A DNA stretch of 64,000 bases from Oxalobacter vibrioformis (GCF_027118995.1 NZ_CP098242.1:2519001-2583000); one strand, 5' to 3'; numbered from the stretch's first letter, positions 47,459 to 56,397 are shown. A program made the numbers and translations. Notes: generated from the sequence alone by a model not told the origin.

Positions 47459-47830
47459 ATGCCATGCCAGCAGCCCAACCCGATTGAAAATTCCCCGCGC
47501 ATCAGGCGATGGGGGGCGCAACTTGAAAAGCACAGCGCCTACCTGACAGTCAAATCACTTCTTTTTACCACCGTACTTTTCATTCTTTCAGGCTACGCGC
47601 TTGCCTCCTGGCTACTCGGGCAGCAGAATGCAGGATTAAGCCAGGCGGTTCCCGTTATCCACATGGGCAATGCCGCCCTCATCTTTGTTTCCCTGTATTT
47701 CCTGGTTGTGGATTTTCTTTTCAGAGGCCGTCCGCAGGAAATCCGCCTTATCCAGCGTTTTATCTGGTACCTGGCCATTCTTTTCATTGTGATGGCCACA
47801 GGATTGTGCTCTCTTCTGATGACGCGCTAA
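47459..47830 (+). CDS. Membrane protein of unknown function, 123 aa
   Basis: Three membrane segments (about 34-51, 65-83 and 100-120) after a short basic N-terminus. The start is uncertain: Met at 47459 is chosen because it places the first helix in a normal position; an ATG at 47405 gives 141 aa with a non-conserved extension. Neither has an ideally placed ribosome binding site. No family recognised. Confidence 0.6.
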   Translation: MPCQQPNPIENSPRIRRWGAQLEKHSAYLTVKSLLFTTVLFILSGYALASWLLGQQNAGLSQAVPVIHMGNAALIFVSLYFLVVDFLFRGRPQEIRLIQRFIWYLAILFIVMATGLCSLLMTR

Positions 47831-48081
47831 AAAAAACCGGATCGTTGCTGGAGGCCGCATCGAATCGGAAAAGCGGGATTCCATGAACCAATCTGCCGGC
47901 AGATTAGCGATTCACGATTTTTTCTGTAGCGATATTGCCGATCTGGAAAGTTTTTCACCGGCATCGCCCGAAGCCATTTTTTCCAGCTTGATATGACTAT
48001 AGAAGCAGCCGGAAGCAATGCCGCAGACATCTACAGCGTGAGGGGGTTCATGTCTGAACCGCCGGTTTTTTAAAGAACGTA

Positions 48082-48921
48082 TTACCTGTTCCTGAACGGC
48101 ATGAAAAATTTCTTCATCGCGCACAGTTTTTCCAGGTTGGCAATGGGCTGGGGCGCAGCGTATTCATCGATCGATTTTTCCAGTTTCCGGTAGCAGGAAG
48201 CGTGCATGGCATCCTTGTTCTGCCCATAGCGGCCATCGGCAAAGATGGCGGTCAATACCTGCAGACACTGCCTGCTGCCCTGTGCGGCGCCAGAGCGAAG
48301 TGACACAACAACCCCACCGATATCCTTTTCCCGCGCATAGGTATCAGCCAGCGGCAGTCCCGCATCACCATTGCCCATCTCTATTGCACGCTTGAGCCAT
48401 ATCCTGCCGGAATCCACATCCTTTTTATATTCGGCAATGAGCCGTCCATACACTTCCATCCCCTTGGGGGAGTCGGCATCAGCGGCCTGTTTTACCAGTT
48501 CCAGTGCCTTTTCCGGGTCCTTTTTTACGCCCATTCCCTTGTTGTGGTACTCGGCGAGAAACGCACTCGCGTCAGGGCAGCCCAGCTCGGTGGCAAGCGT
48601 GTACATGGCCTTCGACTGCTTTTCACGCACTGCTTTGGGATGCTTTTTGGCGAAGTCGTAGCGGTACATATCACCCAGCGCGATTGCCGCCTGGGCGCTG
48701 CCTTTGACAATTGCCATTTCAAAATACTCTTCGGCAAGCTGCGGATTCTTTTTCTCGCTTCCTTTTCCGGAACGGATCAGCATACCGGTCTGGAAAAGCG
48801 CCTGCGCTTCTTTTGTCCCGACAGGGCAGGCTTTCGAGAGGATCGGCATCTGCTGTGCCACAACGGGAACAGTAAGGGAAAAGAGGGTGACACAAAGCAG
48901 AACACGGCTAGCAGTAAACAT
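48082..48921 (-). CDS. Secreted Sel1-repeat protein, 279 aa
   Basis: The signal peptide (MFTASRVLLCVTLFSLTVPVVA, about 22 aa) is followed by Sel1-like repeats, for example AEYHNKGMGVKKDPEKALEL and YGRLIAEYKKDVDSGRIWLKRA; the Cys near residue 32 and the C-terminal Cys pairs could form disulfides. It is a different sequence from the Sel1 protein at 38152. Probably a periplasmic protein-interaction module; partner unknown. Confidence 0.82.
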   Translation of the reverse strand: MFTASRVLLCVTLFSLTVPVVAQQMPILSKACPVGTKEAQALFQTGMLIRSGKGSEKKNPQLAEEYFEMAIVKGSAQAAIALGDMYRYDFAKKHPKAVREKQSKAMYTLATELGCPDASAFLAEYHNKGMGVKKDPEKALELVKQAADADSPKGMEVYGRLIAEYKKDVDSGRIWLKRAIEMGNGDAGLPLADTYAREKDIGGVVVSLRSGAAQGSRQCLQVLTAIFADGRYGQNKDAMHASCYRKLEKSIDEYAAPQPIANLEKLCAMKKFFMPFRNR

Positions 48922-49039
48922 CCTGTTTTCCTTAGAATGAGGCAGAGTCCAGTGAAAAAAACAGCGTGAGTCTGTCTATTTTTCACTATCCTGGCGATTT
49001 CCTCAAGAGGCAGGAGAGAAAGAGAAGGGAAAAAGCCGG

Positions 49040-49563
49040 TCAGCCTTTATCGGTTTTCGCATTGATGAGGTCAATATAAGCCGATGCAACCAGACTTGAC
49101 GAAGCGATCCCCGGATCTGCCATGAGACGCCTGGCTTCAGCAATACCGGACTCGGGAGACTCATCATCTTCCAGCACCACCTCAAGCTCAATAAAATCCC
49201 CGATCCCTTTAACCCGGTCCAGATGGATGCGTGTCCTGCCAATCATGTACAGGGCACGTTCCTTGACGGCCTGGCCGATCTCCCCATAAACGAGAGTCAG
49301 CGCTTCGTGCAGGCCTGCCGGATCTGCTGCCGTGGTGCGGACATAAAAAGAAGACGTCGGCCCGGTCCTGTCTTCCCGCTGGTAGAAAATCAGTTCCCCT
49401 GCGGTTTTACTGAAAATCCGCAGTTTCAGGCGTCCCGTCGGGCAATGAAAAAAACATCACCCTGATAAATCACTTCCCGGTTGCCATCCGAGAGCATGGC
49501 AACCAGCGGTTCCATCGCTTCGACACTGTTGATTTTCGCCTTGATTTCAATATTGTGCGCCAT
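49040..49563 (-). pseudogene. CYTH domain protein with a poly-T frameshift
   Basis: The start (MAHNIEIKAKINSVEAMEPL) and the continuation (CPTGRLKLRIFSKTAGELIFYQRED ... LDRVKGIGDFIELEVVLED) together make a complete CYTH (class IV adenylyl cyclase / thiamine triphosphatase-like) protein of about 174 aa, with the E.K basic/acidic motifs that line the tunnel. They lie in different frames. Adding one T to the T7 run (A7 at 49448-49454 on the plus strand) restores DVFFHCPTGRLKLR, the expected strand. Either a real inactivating or phase-variable slip or a homopolymer sequencing error. It is the last gene of the moxR-VWA-CYTH operon. Confidence 0.75.
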
Positions 49564-49573
49564 AGCCGATATT

Positions 49574-50752
49574 TTACTTGCTGAGTGCTCGCATGGCATC
49601 ATCCAGCCCGCGCAGGGTAAGGGGAAACATACGGTCTTCCATAATGTCACGGATCATCTCAATGGACTGGGTGATATTCCAGAAACGTTCTTCTTCCGGG
49701 TTCAGCCAGACAGCATGCCTGAAATGCAGCAAAAGACTTCGCATCCATGTCTCCCCGGAATGCCGGCTGTGCGTCTGCTGGTAAGTATTATTGAGCGGCT
49801 CACTGATTTCGGTTGGGCCCATCGTGGCGTCGCCAACAAAGATCAGCTTGTAATCCTTGCCAAATTTGCTGGTAATGTACTGAATCGGATAGTGGGTGGT
49901 AAAAGAAGGGCCGTCATACTTCCATACCGTGTCATACACACAATTGTGGAAATAAAAATAGTCCATGTGCTTGAATTCACTTCGGGCAGCCGAAAAGAGT
50001 TCTTCGCATATTTTCAGATGCGGCGTCATCGAGCCGCCGGTATCAAAAAACAGCAGCACCTTGACCTTGTTTTTACGTTCCGGACGCATGACCAGGTCCA
50101 GCCAGCCGGCATTTTTGGCGGTACTGCGGATGGTCTCATCCAGATCCAGCTCATCAGGCACGCCTTCACGGGCAAATTTTCGCAGGCGCCTTAACGCCAC
50201 CTTCATATTGCGCGTGCCCAGCTCGACTTCATCATCCAGCCCCTTGAATTCACGGCTGTTCCAGGCCTTGACGCTACCCTGTCTGGGCACTTCGGTATCG
50301 TCCATACGCAGACCTTCCGGATTGATACCGCCTGCGCCAAACTTGCCGCTGCCGCCACGGCCAAATAGCTTGTCACTTTCCTCATCAACAGGTTTTTCCT
50401 CTTCCGGTGTCAGCTCGCGGGGCGTTTCCGGTGTGTCATTCAACGCGGTATCCAGGAGCGCCAGTTCGTCTGCGGAAAGCACCTTTTCAGTGGCATTTTG
50501 CAGCCAGGCTTCCGGAATGGCTCCACCATTTTCGCCTGATGCCCTGATTTTCTCGAAATATTCCGCAAAGGCCACATCAAAACGATCGTAGTGAGCCTCG
50601 TTTTTCACCAGGCAGATTCGGGCCAGTGCGTAAAAATCATCCAGGCTGTAGTTGGCCATCCCCGCCTGCAGGGCTTCAAGCAGCGCCAAAAATTCCGTGA
50701 TGGTTACCGGAACACGCCGTTCTTTCAGATGCAGAAAAAAATCGACCAGCAT
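49574..50752 (-). CDS. VWA domain protein, CoxE-like
   Basis: 392-aa soluble protein. An N-terminal helical part (about 1-100) and a charged linker precede a C-terminal von Willebrand A domain whose MIDAS motif is FFDTGGSMTPH (D.GGS variant) and which ends in a typical LLHFRHAVWLNPEEERFW segment. VWA proteins next to MoxR ATPases form chaperone pairs that mature or insert cofactors into partner enzymes. The gene begins 20 bases after moxR and ends 10 bases before the CYTH gene. Confidence 0.88.
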   Translation of the reverse strand: MLVDFFLHLKERRVPVTITEFLALLEALQAGMANYSLDDFYALARICLVKNEAHYDRFDVAFAEYFEKIRASGENGGAIPEAWLQNATEKVLSADELALLDTALNDTPETPRELTPEEEKPVDEESDKLFGRGGSGKFGAGGINPEGLRMDDTEVPRQGSVKAWNSREFKGLDDEVELGTRNMKVALRRLRKFAREGVPDELDLDETIRSTAKNAGWLDLVMRPERKNKVKVLLFFDTGGSMTPHLKICEELFSAARSEFKHMDYFYFHNCVYDTVWKYDGPSFTTHYPIQYITSKFGKDYKLIFVGDATMGPTEISEPLNNTYQQTHSRHSGETWMRSLLLHFRHAVWLNPEEERFWNITQSIEMIRDIMEDRMFPLTLRGLDDAMRALSK

Positions 50753-50772
50753 GACAGAAAAGAAGAGGGTGC

Positions 50773-51612
50773 CTAGCGCTGGTGGTTCATCTGCACAAGG
50801 CGGTGCAGCATGTCCACGTCCTGCTCGTTTTTCATGAGTGCGCCATAAAGTGGCGGCACATTGGAGAGCCTGTCACCAGCGGCTAAATATCCCGGATCAA
50901 TACCTTCCGCTTTCAGGAGCTTTAACCAGTCGATCAGCTCCGATGTCGAGGGCTTTTTCTTGAAACCATTGACCTGGCGAAGATTGTAAAAGACTTCCAG
51001 CGCGTCGCGCATCAGGTTTTCCGACAGGTGCGGGAAGTGGACATCCACGATTTTGGTCATCGTTTCCCTGTCCGGAAAGGCGATATAGTGGAAAAAGCAG
51101 CGGCGCAAAAAGGCATCCGGCAGTTCTTTCTCATTATTGGAGGTAATGATGAAAAGCGGGCGGTGTTTCGCCTGGATCAGCTGGTGAGTTTCATAACAAT
51201 AAAACTCCATCCGGTCGAGCTCCCGCAGCAGGTCATTCGGAAACTCAATATCCGCCTTGTCAATCTCATCAATCAGTACCACCGTCGGCCTGTCCGCCTC
51301 AAAGGCTTCCCAGAGAACACCCTTGATAATATAGTTGGCGATATTGGCAACCTTTTCATCTCCAAGCTGCGAGTCGCGCAGACGGGAAACCGCATCGTAC
51401 TCATACAGCCCGTGCTGGGCCCTGGTGGTCGATTTGATATGCCACTGCATGAGCGGCATATCAAGCGCACTCGCCACTTCTTCGGCCAGCATGGTCTTGC
51501 CGGTACCCGGCTCCCCCTTGATCAGCAAAGGCCTCTGTAGCGTGATGGCGGCATTCACCGCCATCTGCAGTTCGGGCGTGGCAACGTAATTTGAGCTTCC
51601 TTCAAAACGCAT
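50773..51612 (-). CDS. MoxR family AAA+ ATPase
   Basis: 279-aa AAA+ ATPase with Walker A GEPGTGKT at 33-40, Walker B VVLIDEIDKAD, sensor 1 in FIITSNNEKELPDAF and the arginine-finger region LRRCFFHYIAFPD. It probably works with the adjacent VWA protein as a maturation chaperone. The start at 51612 is backed by AGGAAG five bases upstream; an in-frame start at 51642 is not. First gene of the moxR-VWA-CYTH run, 69 bases downstream of the histidine kinase gene on the same strand. Confidence 0.92.
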   Translation of the reverse strand: MRFEGSSNYVATPELQMAVNAAITLQRPLLIKGEPGTGKTMLAEEVASALDMPLMQWHIKSTTRAQHGLYEYDAVSRLRDSQLGDEKVANIANYIIKGVLWEAFEADRPTVVLIDEIDKADIEFPNDLLRELDRMEFYCYETHQLIQAKHRPLFIITSNNEKELPDAFLRRCFFHYIAFPDRETMTKIVDVHFPHLSENLMRDALEVFYNLRQVNGFKKKPSTSELIDWLKLLKAEGIDPGYLAAGDRLSNVPPLYGALMKNEQDVDMLHRLVQMNHQR

Positions 51613-51681
51613 GGCAACTTCCTGAATAGAATAGACGGTCAAAGTATATCAGGGTATTACAAGACAGGCAGGAACCTCCTG

Positions 51682-53055
51682 TCATGCCTCAACAGGCAGA
51701 ATAATTTCCACGCACAAGCCCCCATCCGGCAGATTAAATGCCTTGATGCTGCCGTGATGCAACTCAACAATCTGCCGGGCAATAGCCAGTCCCAGCCCAT
51801 GACCCTCTGTCGTACTGTATGTTCGCGTACTGCGAAAAAACCGCCTGAAAATCGTATCAAGCTCGTTTTCATCCACACCCGCTCCTTCGTCTGAAACGCA
51901 TATACGTACCTGGGCCTGTGCTACGTCTTTTTCGCATGTAATCCATACCTTGCTGCCAACAGGAGTATGCTTGATTGCGTTGCGAACAACATTTTCCACG
52001 GCGCGAAACAGCAACTCCTCGTTTCCTTTCAACCGGGCATCAGAGCGGCTGTCAAAGAGAATGTTTTTTTCTCGCGCCTGCACCTCAAAACGCGCATCAT
52101 TGACGACATGGGCAAGGAGTTCATCAACATTGATCCAGTCTTCTTTCACATCGATCACACCGGCTTCCAGCCGCGACAGGACCAAAAGCTCATCAACAAG
52201 CCGGTTGATCCGGGTGCCTTCATATTCAATCCGCTCAAAAGAGGACTCCTGTTTTTCCGGCTGCTGTCTGGCCAGGCCGATTGCCACATTCAGCCGTGCC
52301 AGCGGTGAACGCAATTCGTGTGAAACATCATGCATGAGCCTGCGTTGCCCATTTATCAGCGCCTGAAGCTGTGCGGCCATATTGTCGAAATCCTGCCCGA
52401 GATCAGCCAGTTCATCTTTCCTTTTTCCCATTTGCTTTCCCAATTCCGGCTGCAGGTTTCCCAAAGAGGCGGCTTTAAAAGCCTTTCGCAATAAATTGAT
52501 GGGTTTTGAGAAATACCATGCAAGCAGGGCAGCAAATAACAGGCTGGCCAAAAGCGCCGCCAAAATGGCTTGCCAGGGTAAAAGAGGGGGTGGCCTGGGT
52601 GGTGGAGGGGGCATTCCCGCGCCGTTTTGTGGGGGTGGCAAGCGGTTCAGCATGCCTTCCGGTGCCGGCACAAAGAGAATAAGGGACTGGCCATCCGGTG
52701 CTTTGACGTGCCGTGTAATATTGGCGTCCTTATTTTTGCGAACCAGCGTTACCAGCGTGTTTTCCATTGGCCGGCCAAGCAGTTCCTGGCCCTTTTCATC
52801 AATGGCATACACGAGAGCTGGCCGGTCCTTGTTGCTTCTACTTTGCAATAATTTCTGCAGGGCTTCTATACCGCCATACTCAAGGGTTGCCGCAGCAGAT
52901 TCAATTTCAAAAAGCGCGGGCGGGCTGCTATCGATTTCGCGCATGACATTGGCAAGATGCTGCTGATGCAGCCAGAACGCGGCACCCACGGCAAAAATTG
53001 ATGTCAGTTGTGCAAGCCAGATCGAAAAGAAAAATTTCCAGAAAAGGCGTCCCAC
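51682..53055 (-). CDS. CpxA-like sensor histidine kinase
   Basis: 457 aa, the same length as E. coli CpxA. Membrane helix 1 is at about 9-29, a periplasmic domain to about 160 ends in a Pro-rich stretch, helix 2 is at about 164-183, then HAMP, and the dimerisation domain with the phosphorylated H246 in HDVSHELRSPLARL. ATP-binding boxes follow: ENVVRNAIKHT (N), SDEGAGVDENEL (G1) and GHGLGLAIARQIVELHHG (G2). It follows the response regulator gene after four bases. It likely senses envelope stress as Cpx does; the signal is not known. Confidence 0.9.
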   Translation of the reverse strand: MGRLFWKFFFSIWLAQLTSIFAVGAAFWLHQQHLANVMREIDSSPPALFEIESAAATLEYGGIEALQKLLQSRSNKDRPALVYAIDEKGQELLGRPMENTLVTLVRKNKDANITRHVKAPDGQSLILFVPAPEGMLNRLPPPQNGAGMPPPPPRPPPLLPWQAILAALLASLLFAALLAWYFSKPINLLRKAFKAASLGNLQPELGKQMGKRKDELADLGQDFDNMAAQLQALINGQRRLMHDVSHELRSPLARLNVAIGLARQQPEKQESSFERIEYEGTRINRLVDELLVLSRLEAGVIDVKEDWINVDELLAHVVNDARFEVQAREKNILFDSRSDARLKGNEELLFRAVENVVRNAIKHTPVGSKVWITCEKDVAQAQVRICVSDEGAGVDENELDTIFRRFFRSTRTYSTTEGHGLGLAIARQIVELHHGSIKAFNLPDGGLCVEIILPVEA

Positions 53056-53059
53056 GAGT

Positions 53060-53743
53060 TTATTCCCTGATTAGCTGATAACCGTGCTTGTAAACAGTCT
53101 GAATACAGGAGCGCTCACCGGGAAGCAAAGGCAGTTTCTGGCGCAGGCTGCTCATGTGTACATCAATGTTGCGATCAAAACGCGCCATCGGCCTGTCCAG
53201 CACCATGAGAGAAAGATCGTTTTTACTGACAGGCTGCCCTGCGTGGCGAGCCAGTACCTTGAGCAGGTTGAATTCTGTGCTGGTCAGCACAACCGGGGTG
53301 CCATCCCATGTCACATGCCGATTTTCAGGATAAATCTCAAGCAGGCCAACATGGATGACTTCGGGGGAATCCGGCAAAGCAGGGGATACCCGCCGCAGTA
53401 TGGCGCGTATTCTGGCGGTCAGTTCACGAGGGGTACATGGCTTGGGAACATAATCATCTGCACCCAGCTCAAGCCCTAAAATCCGGTCTGTATCATCTCC
53501 CTTGGCAGTGAGCATCAGCACCGGAACCGTACTTTTTTGCCGGACACGCTTCAGGACTTCTGTCCCGCCCATCTTGGGCATCATGACATCAAGTATAACC
53601 ATGCTATAAGCGTCGGAAAGCGCTTCATCCACACCTTCTTCGCCATCATGAGCGATGGTTGGCGTAAAATTTTCCTGTTTCAGATAGTCCGCGAGCATAT
53701 CCGTCAGTTCAACATCATCATCAATAAGCAGAATTTTTGTCAT
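53060..53743 (-). CDS. CpxR-like response regulator, OmpR family
   Basis: 227 aa. The receiver domain has the acidic pocket DDD at 8-10, phospho-acceptor D52 (VILDVMMPKMGG), T and K of the switch (MLTAKGDD, VPKPCTPREL), and a C-terminal winged helix with DRPMARFDRNIDVHMSSLRQKL, the recognition region close to that of CpxR. It and the kinase form a classic pair. Three phased GTAAA words resembling the CpxR box lie 850 bases upstream, before the EF-hand gene. Confidence 0.92.
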   Translation of the reverse strand: MTKILLIDDDVELTDMLADYLKQENFTPTIAHDGEEGVDEALSDAYSMVILDVMMPKMGGTEVLKRVRQKSTVPVLMLTAKGDDTDRILGLELGADDYVPKPCTPRELTARIRAILRRVSPALPDSPEVIHVGLLEIYPENRHVTWDGTPVVLTSTEFNLLKVLARHAGQPVSKNDLSLMVLDRPMARFDRNIDVHMSSLRQKLPLLPGERSCIQTVYKHGYQLIRE

Positions 53744-53820
53744 GACAGGCAGGCAGAAAAATAAAAAAAACAGGAGCAGCGTTTTTATTTTATCCAGAGC
53801 CGGCCAGTATCATTTCCATG

Positions 53821-53865
53821 AAAAAAACCATTATTCCAGCTCTTTTCAGTACTGGAATAATGGTT
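53821..53865 (-). terminator. Strong terminator of the EF-hand gene
   Basis: A perfect 14-bp stem (AACCATTATTCCAG, 53826-53839, with 53852-53865) and a 12-base loop, followed on the minus strand by seven U (A-run at 53821-53827). It separates the EF-hand gene from cpxR/cpxA, so the two are separate transcripts. Confidence 0.9.
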
Positions 53866-53881
53866 ACAGGGGGGAGTGTAA

Positions 53882-54511
53882 TCAGGCCGTTACCGACAGC
53901 ATGGGCGATACTGAAGATTCTTCGCCGATGCCATAGGCGCGGAGCAACTGAAGAAGATTCATCGCGGTTTTCGTTTCGTCATTTTCAGCCTGGGTGGTGG
54001 AATTGGCCTTGTCATACGCTTGTGCCTCTTCCATGCTGACCTTGCCATCGCCATCAGCATCTGCTGCCTCAAAGTTTTCGATGATGTTGGAAATAAGGGC
54101 CGAGCGCTTGCTGTCAGAAGAGCCGATTTCCTCAAGCTGGCTGGTCAGCTCTTCCAGTGTGAATCCCGCTGAATCGGTTTCTCCCATGCCTTCTGGCGGC
54201 GGGGGAGGCGGCATATCGCCTGTCATGCCGCGTTCAATGCGCGACTGGAAAAACTGGTTGTCCAGTTCTTCGGCAAGCTGTGCCAATGCCGTACCCAGTT
54301 CATTTTCCGTGATTTTGCCATCAGCATCGCTGTCGATCTTGCTGAAAATGTCATCAATATTTTCAGACGATGCTGTGCCTGCTACAGCAGTAACCGATTC
54401 AAGGGCAGACTGTAAATCACTTTTTTCAAGGTATCCCTTGTCCTGCGTATCCAGTTTGGAAAAGAGTGAGCTGTTCCAGGATGAAATGCTGCTGCTGATT
54501 GACGATATCAT
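53882..54511 (-). CDS. EF-hand protein, 209 aa
   Basis: Calcium-binding-type protein with at least three EF-hand loops: DTQDKGYLEKSDL near residue 21, DSDADGKITENEL near 62 and DADGDGKVSMEEA near 150; the last two have the full D.D.DG.I..E pattern. A proline block (MPPPPPPEGMG) lies between. There is no N-terminal signal peptide (MISSISSSISSWNSSL), so it is cytoplasmic or exported by another route. The start at 54511 is fixed by GGAGGG five bases upstream; the longer frame to 54748 runs over the promoter. Phased GTAAA boxes upstream suggest control by the neighbouring Cpx-like system. Confidence 0.88.
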   Translation of the reverse strand: MISSISSSISSWNSSLFSKLDTQDKGYLEKSDLQSALESVTAVAGTASSENIDDIFSKIDSDADGKITENELGTALAQLAEELDNQFFQSRIERGMTGDMPPPPPPEGMGETDSAGFTLEELTSQLEEIGSSDSKRSALISNIIENFEAADADGDGKVSMEEAQAYDKANSTTQAENDETKTAMNLLQLLRAYGIGEESSVSPMLSVTA

Positions 54512-54551
54512 GATGTCCCTCCGTTTTTTTGATTTTGAAATAACATGAGTA

Positions 54552-54579
54552 ATTATCAGCAAATCAGAGAATTTCTTAA
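54552..54579 (-). promoter_or_regulatory. Candidate promoter of the EF-hand gene
   Basis: On the minus strand TTAAGA (54574-54579) and GATAAT (54552-54557) are separated by 16 bases, about 40 bases upstream of the start. The GTAAA boxes begin six bases upstream of the -35 element, a normal activator position. Confidence 0.4.
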
Positions 54580-54584
54580 GAGCA

Positions 54585-54615
54585 GTAAATGTAAAAGCAG
54601 GTAAAGTTTTGTAAA
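54585..54615. promoter_or_regulatory. Phased GTAAA repeats, candidate CpxR binding site
   Basis: GTAAA occurs at 54585-54589, 54591-54595, 54601-54605 and 54611-54615. The last three are exactly 10 bases apart, giving two overlapping perfect matches to the E. coli CpxR consensus GTAAA-N5-GTAAA. The site lies between the EF-hand gene (minus) and the gene at 54735 (plus). Confidence 0.65.
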
Positions 54616-54734
54616 GGCTCGGGGGCCGATTATGGATCAGGGCAAACGGATATCTGGAAAACAGGGCCATACGACATATAATGAGTGCTTTCCCGGATAT
54701 CCCTTCTTTTATTCCGCTACGGAATGCTGAATAT

Positions 54735-55235
54735 ATGAACACAATCAACTACCTGAACATGGATGAAGGTAAAGCTGTCCTGTCAACACCGGACGAATTT
54801 ACTGAAAAAGCAATTAACAATATGAGTGCCTGGCTTTCCAGTGCCGTAAAGAGTCAGAAATTTGTCTCGCTGCCTGAACCCTTGAGTGAATACAATGCCC
54901 TGGTGGACAAGGGCGATGATGGGCTGGTGTGCTCGATTTATGCCCCGGCCAGCCTCATACCGCCTGACGTATTGAGCAAAAGAGGGGAGGAAGTGATGCC
55001 CGAGGGCGTCCCCCTGCTGATTTTTGGTGTTGCCCTTGATGAGGGAAAAAGCCTGTGGAATTTTTTCACGCAGGGCTTTTACACGGGTGACAGGGTGATC
55101 CCGATGCCGCCGGAACCCTGGGTGACCGTTATGCCATACCAGATGTATCGCTATATTCCCGATCCCGGTCAAATTGTCCGCTTTCAGAAATGTGTTGCCC
55201 GTGCCTGGTTTGATGTGCAGAAAAAATCGCATTAA
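54735..55235 (+). CDS. Hypothetical protein, 166 aa
   Basis: Soluble protein without signal peptide, with no domain I recognise; conserved-looking stretches are MDEGKAVLSTPDEF and MPPEPWVTVMPYQMYRYIPD. I prefer the Met at 54735; the upstream ATG at 54681 overlaps a TATAAT (54677-54682) that may be the -10 element of this gene. Divergent from the EF-hand gene and sharing its GTAAA-bearing control region. Confidence 0.65.
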   Translation: MNTINYLNMDEGKAVLSTPDEFTEKAINNMSAWLSSAVKSQKFVSLPEPLSEYNALVDKGDDGLVCSIYAPASLIPPDVLSKRGEEVMPEGVPLLIFGVALDEGKSLWNFFTQGFYTGDRVIPMPPEPWVTVMPYQMYRYIPDPGQIVRFQKCVARAWFDVQKKSH

Positions 55236-55614
55236 ACCGCGATGCCCGCCGCCCGCACAAAAATCACATAGACGCCAAATTTAATGCTATATATTGCATT
55301 AAATTAAATATATAACCAACTGATATTAAAAAACATATTCCAGCTTATATTGTCGTTGTAAAGCCCGGCCTGATTTCTGAAAAACAAAAGGATGAAATCG
55401 CTGCGCATAATTAACGGCAGTATTCGTGGCGACAGGACCAAAGAACAGCGCCAAAGCCTGATGCTCGCCAGGTATTGCCTGAGCCAGGCAGGGAAAAGGC
55501 ACGGTTTGACGCTTTGCCGCCAGATCTGCAGGCTTATCTGAGCAGCCTGGGTGTCAGCAAAGATAATTTTGCCCTGTGAAAAGACGGGGCCACGCCATCG
55601 TTATTGCCCCTTTT
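55236..55614. other. Intergenic region with a probable gene remnant
   Basis: 55391-55540 begins MKSLRIINGSIRGDRTKEQR, reminiscent of the start of flavodoxin-like NAD(P)H-dependent oxidoreductases (INGS.RG), but the frame stops after about 50 codons. An overlapping frame ends REKARFDALPPDLQAYLSSL at 55579. This looks like a decayed gene. The AT-rich stretch 55280-55340 contains only short A/T palindromes. A weak GGGGC/GCCCC hairpin at 55577-55610 could terminate the sulfur operon. Confidence 0.35.
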
Positions 55615-56397
55615 TTACCGGCGGGAGGCGCAAACCGGGCATTGAGGACTGCGCTCGATTAGGATTTCGGTCCATTGCATTTTCAGGGCATCCAGCAACA
55701 GCAATCTGCCGGACAGTGATTCTCCGATGCCGGCAATCAATTTCAGGGCTTCTGCCGCCTGTATCGTGCCGATTGCGCCTATCATCGGCGCAAAAACACC
55801 AAATTGGGCCGCCTTCCTGTCGGTAAAATCCAGATCGGCAGAATACAGGCATGAATAACAGGGGGCATCGGCCCGGCGTAAATCAAACACGCAGACCTGC
55901 CCGTCAAATCTCAGCGCAGCACCGGAAACCAGCGGTATTTTCCTGGCAACACATGCGTTGTTAATCACATGCCGCGTCGCAAAGTTGTCCGAGCAATCCA
56001 TCACCAGTGTGACATCTTGTAAAAGCGCATGTATGAGGCCGGTATCCAGACGGCTCGTCACCGGGATAACCTCCACATCCGGATTGAGTTGCCTGATGGT
56101 CATCGCGCCGGATAAAGCCTTGTTTTCGCCAATTCTGTCCGTGGGGTGCAATATCTGGCGCTGGAGATTGCTCAGTTCCACCCTGTCATCATCAACAAGG
56201 GTGATTTTCCCGATACCGGCAGAAGCCATGTAGTAACAGGCAGGAGACCCCAGCCCGCCTGCGCCGACAGCGAGAATATGGGCGCGCCTGATTTTTTCCT
56301 GCCCGCTTTCACCAAGCTCATCCAGCAGGATATGGCGGGAATACCTTTCCCGGCTTTGAGTGTTTTCCGTATCCGGAAAAGATTGCCTGACAGTCAT
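55615..56397 (-). CDS. ThiF/MoeB/HesA family E1-like adenylyltransferase
   Basis: Activates the C-terminal Gly-Gly of a ubiquitin-like sulfur carrier by adenylation. 260 aa with the nucleotide loop GAGGLGS at 45-51, the R.L.RQ region (VELSNLQRQILH), the MDCSDNFATR motif with the catalytic aspartate, and two zinc CxxC pairs (CYSCLY and CPVC). It lacks the rhodanese domain of MoeB-R. Its place as the last gene of an operon with cysK and transsulfuration enzymes, rather than with thi or moa genes, suggests sulfur transfer for cysteine synthesis; a carrier protein gene is not visible here. Confidence 0.88.
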   Translation of the reverse strand: MTVRQSFPDTENTQSRERYSRHILLDELGESGQEKIRRAHILAVGAGGLGSPACYYMASAGIGKITLVDDDRVELSNLQRQILHPTDRIGENKALSGAMTIRQLNPDVEVIPVTSRLDTGLIHALLQDVTLVMDCSDNFATRHVINNACVARKIPLVSGAALRFDGQVCVFDLRRADAPCYSCLYSADLDFTDRKAAQFGVFAPMIGAIGTIQAAEALKLIAGIGESLSGRLLLLDALKMQWTEILIERSPQCPVCASRR

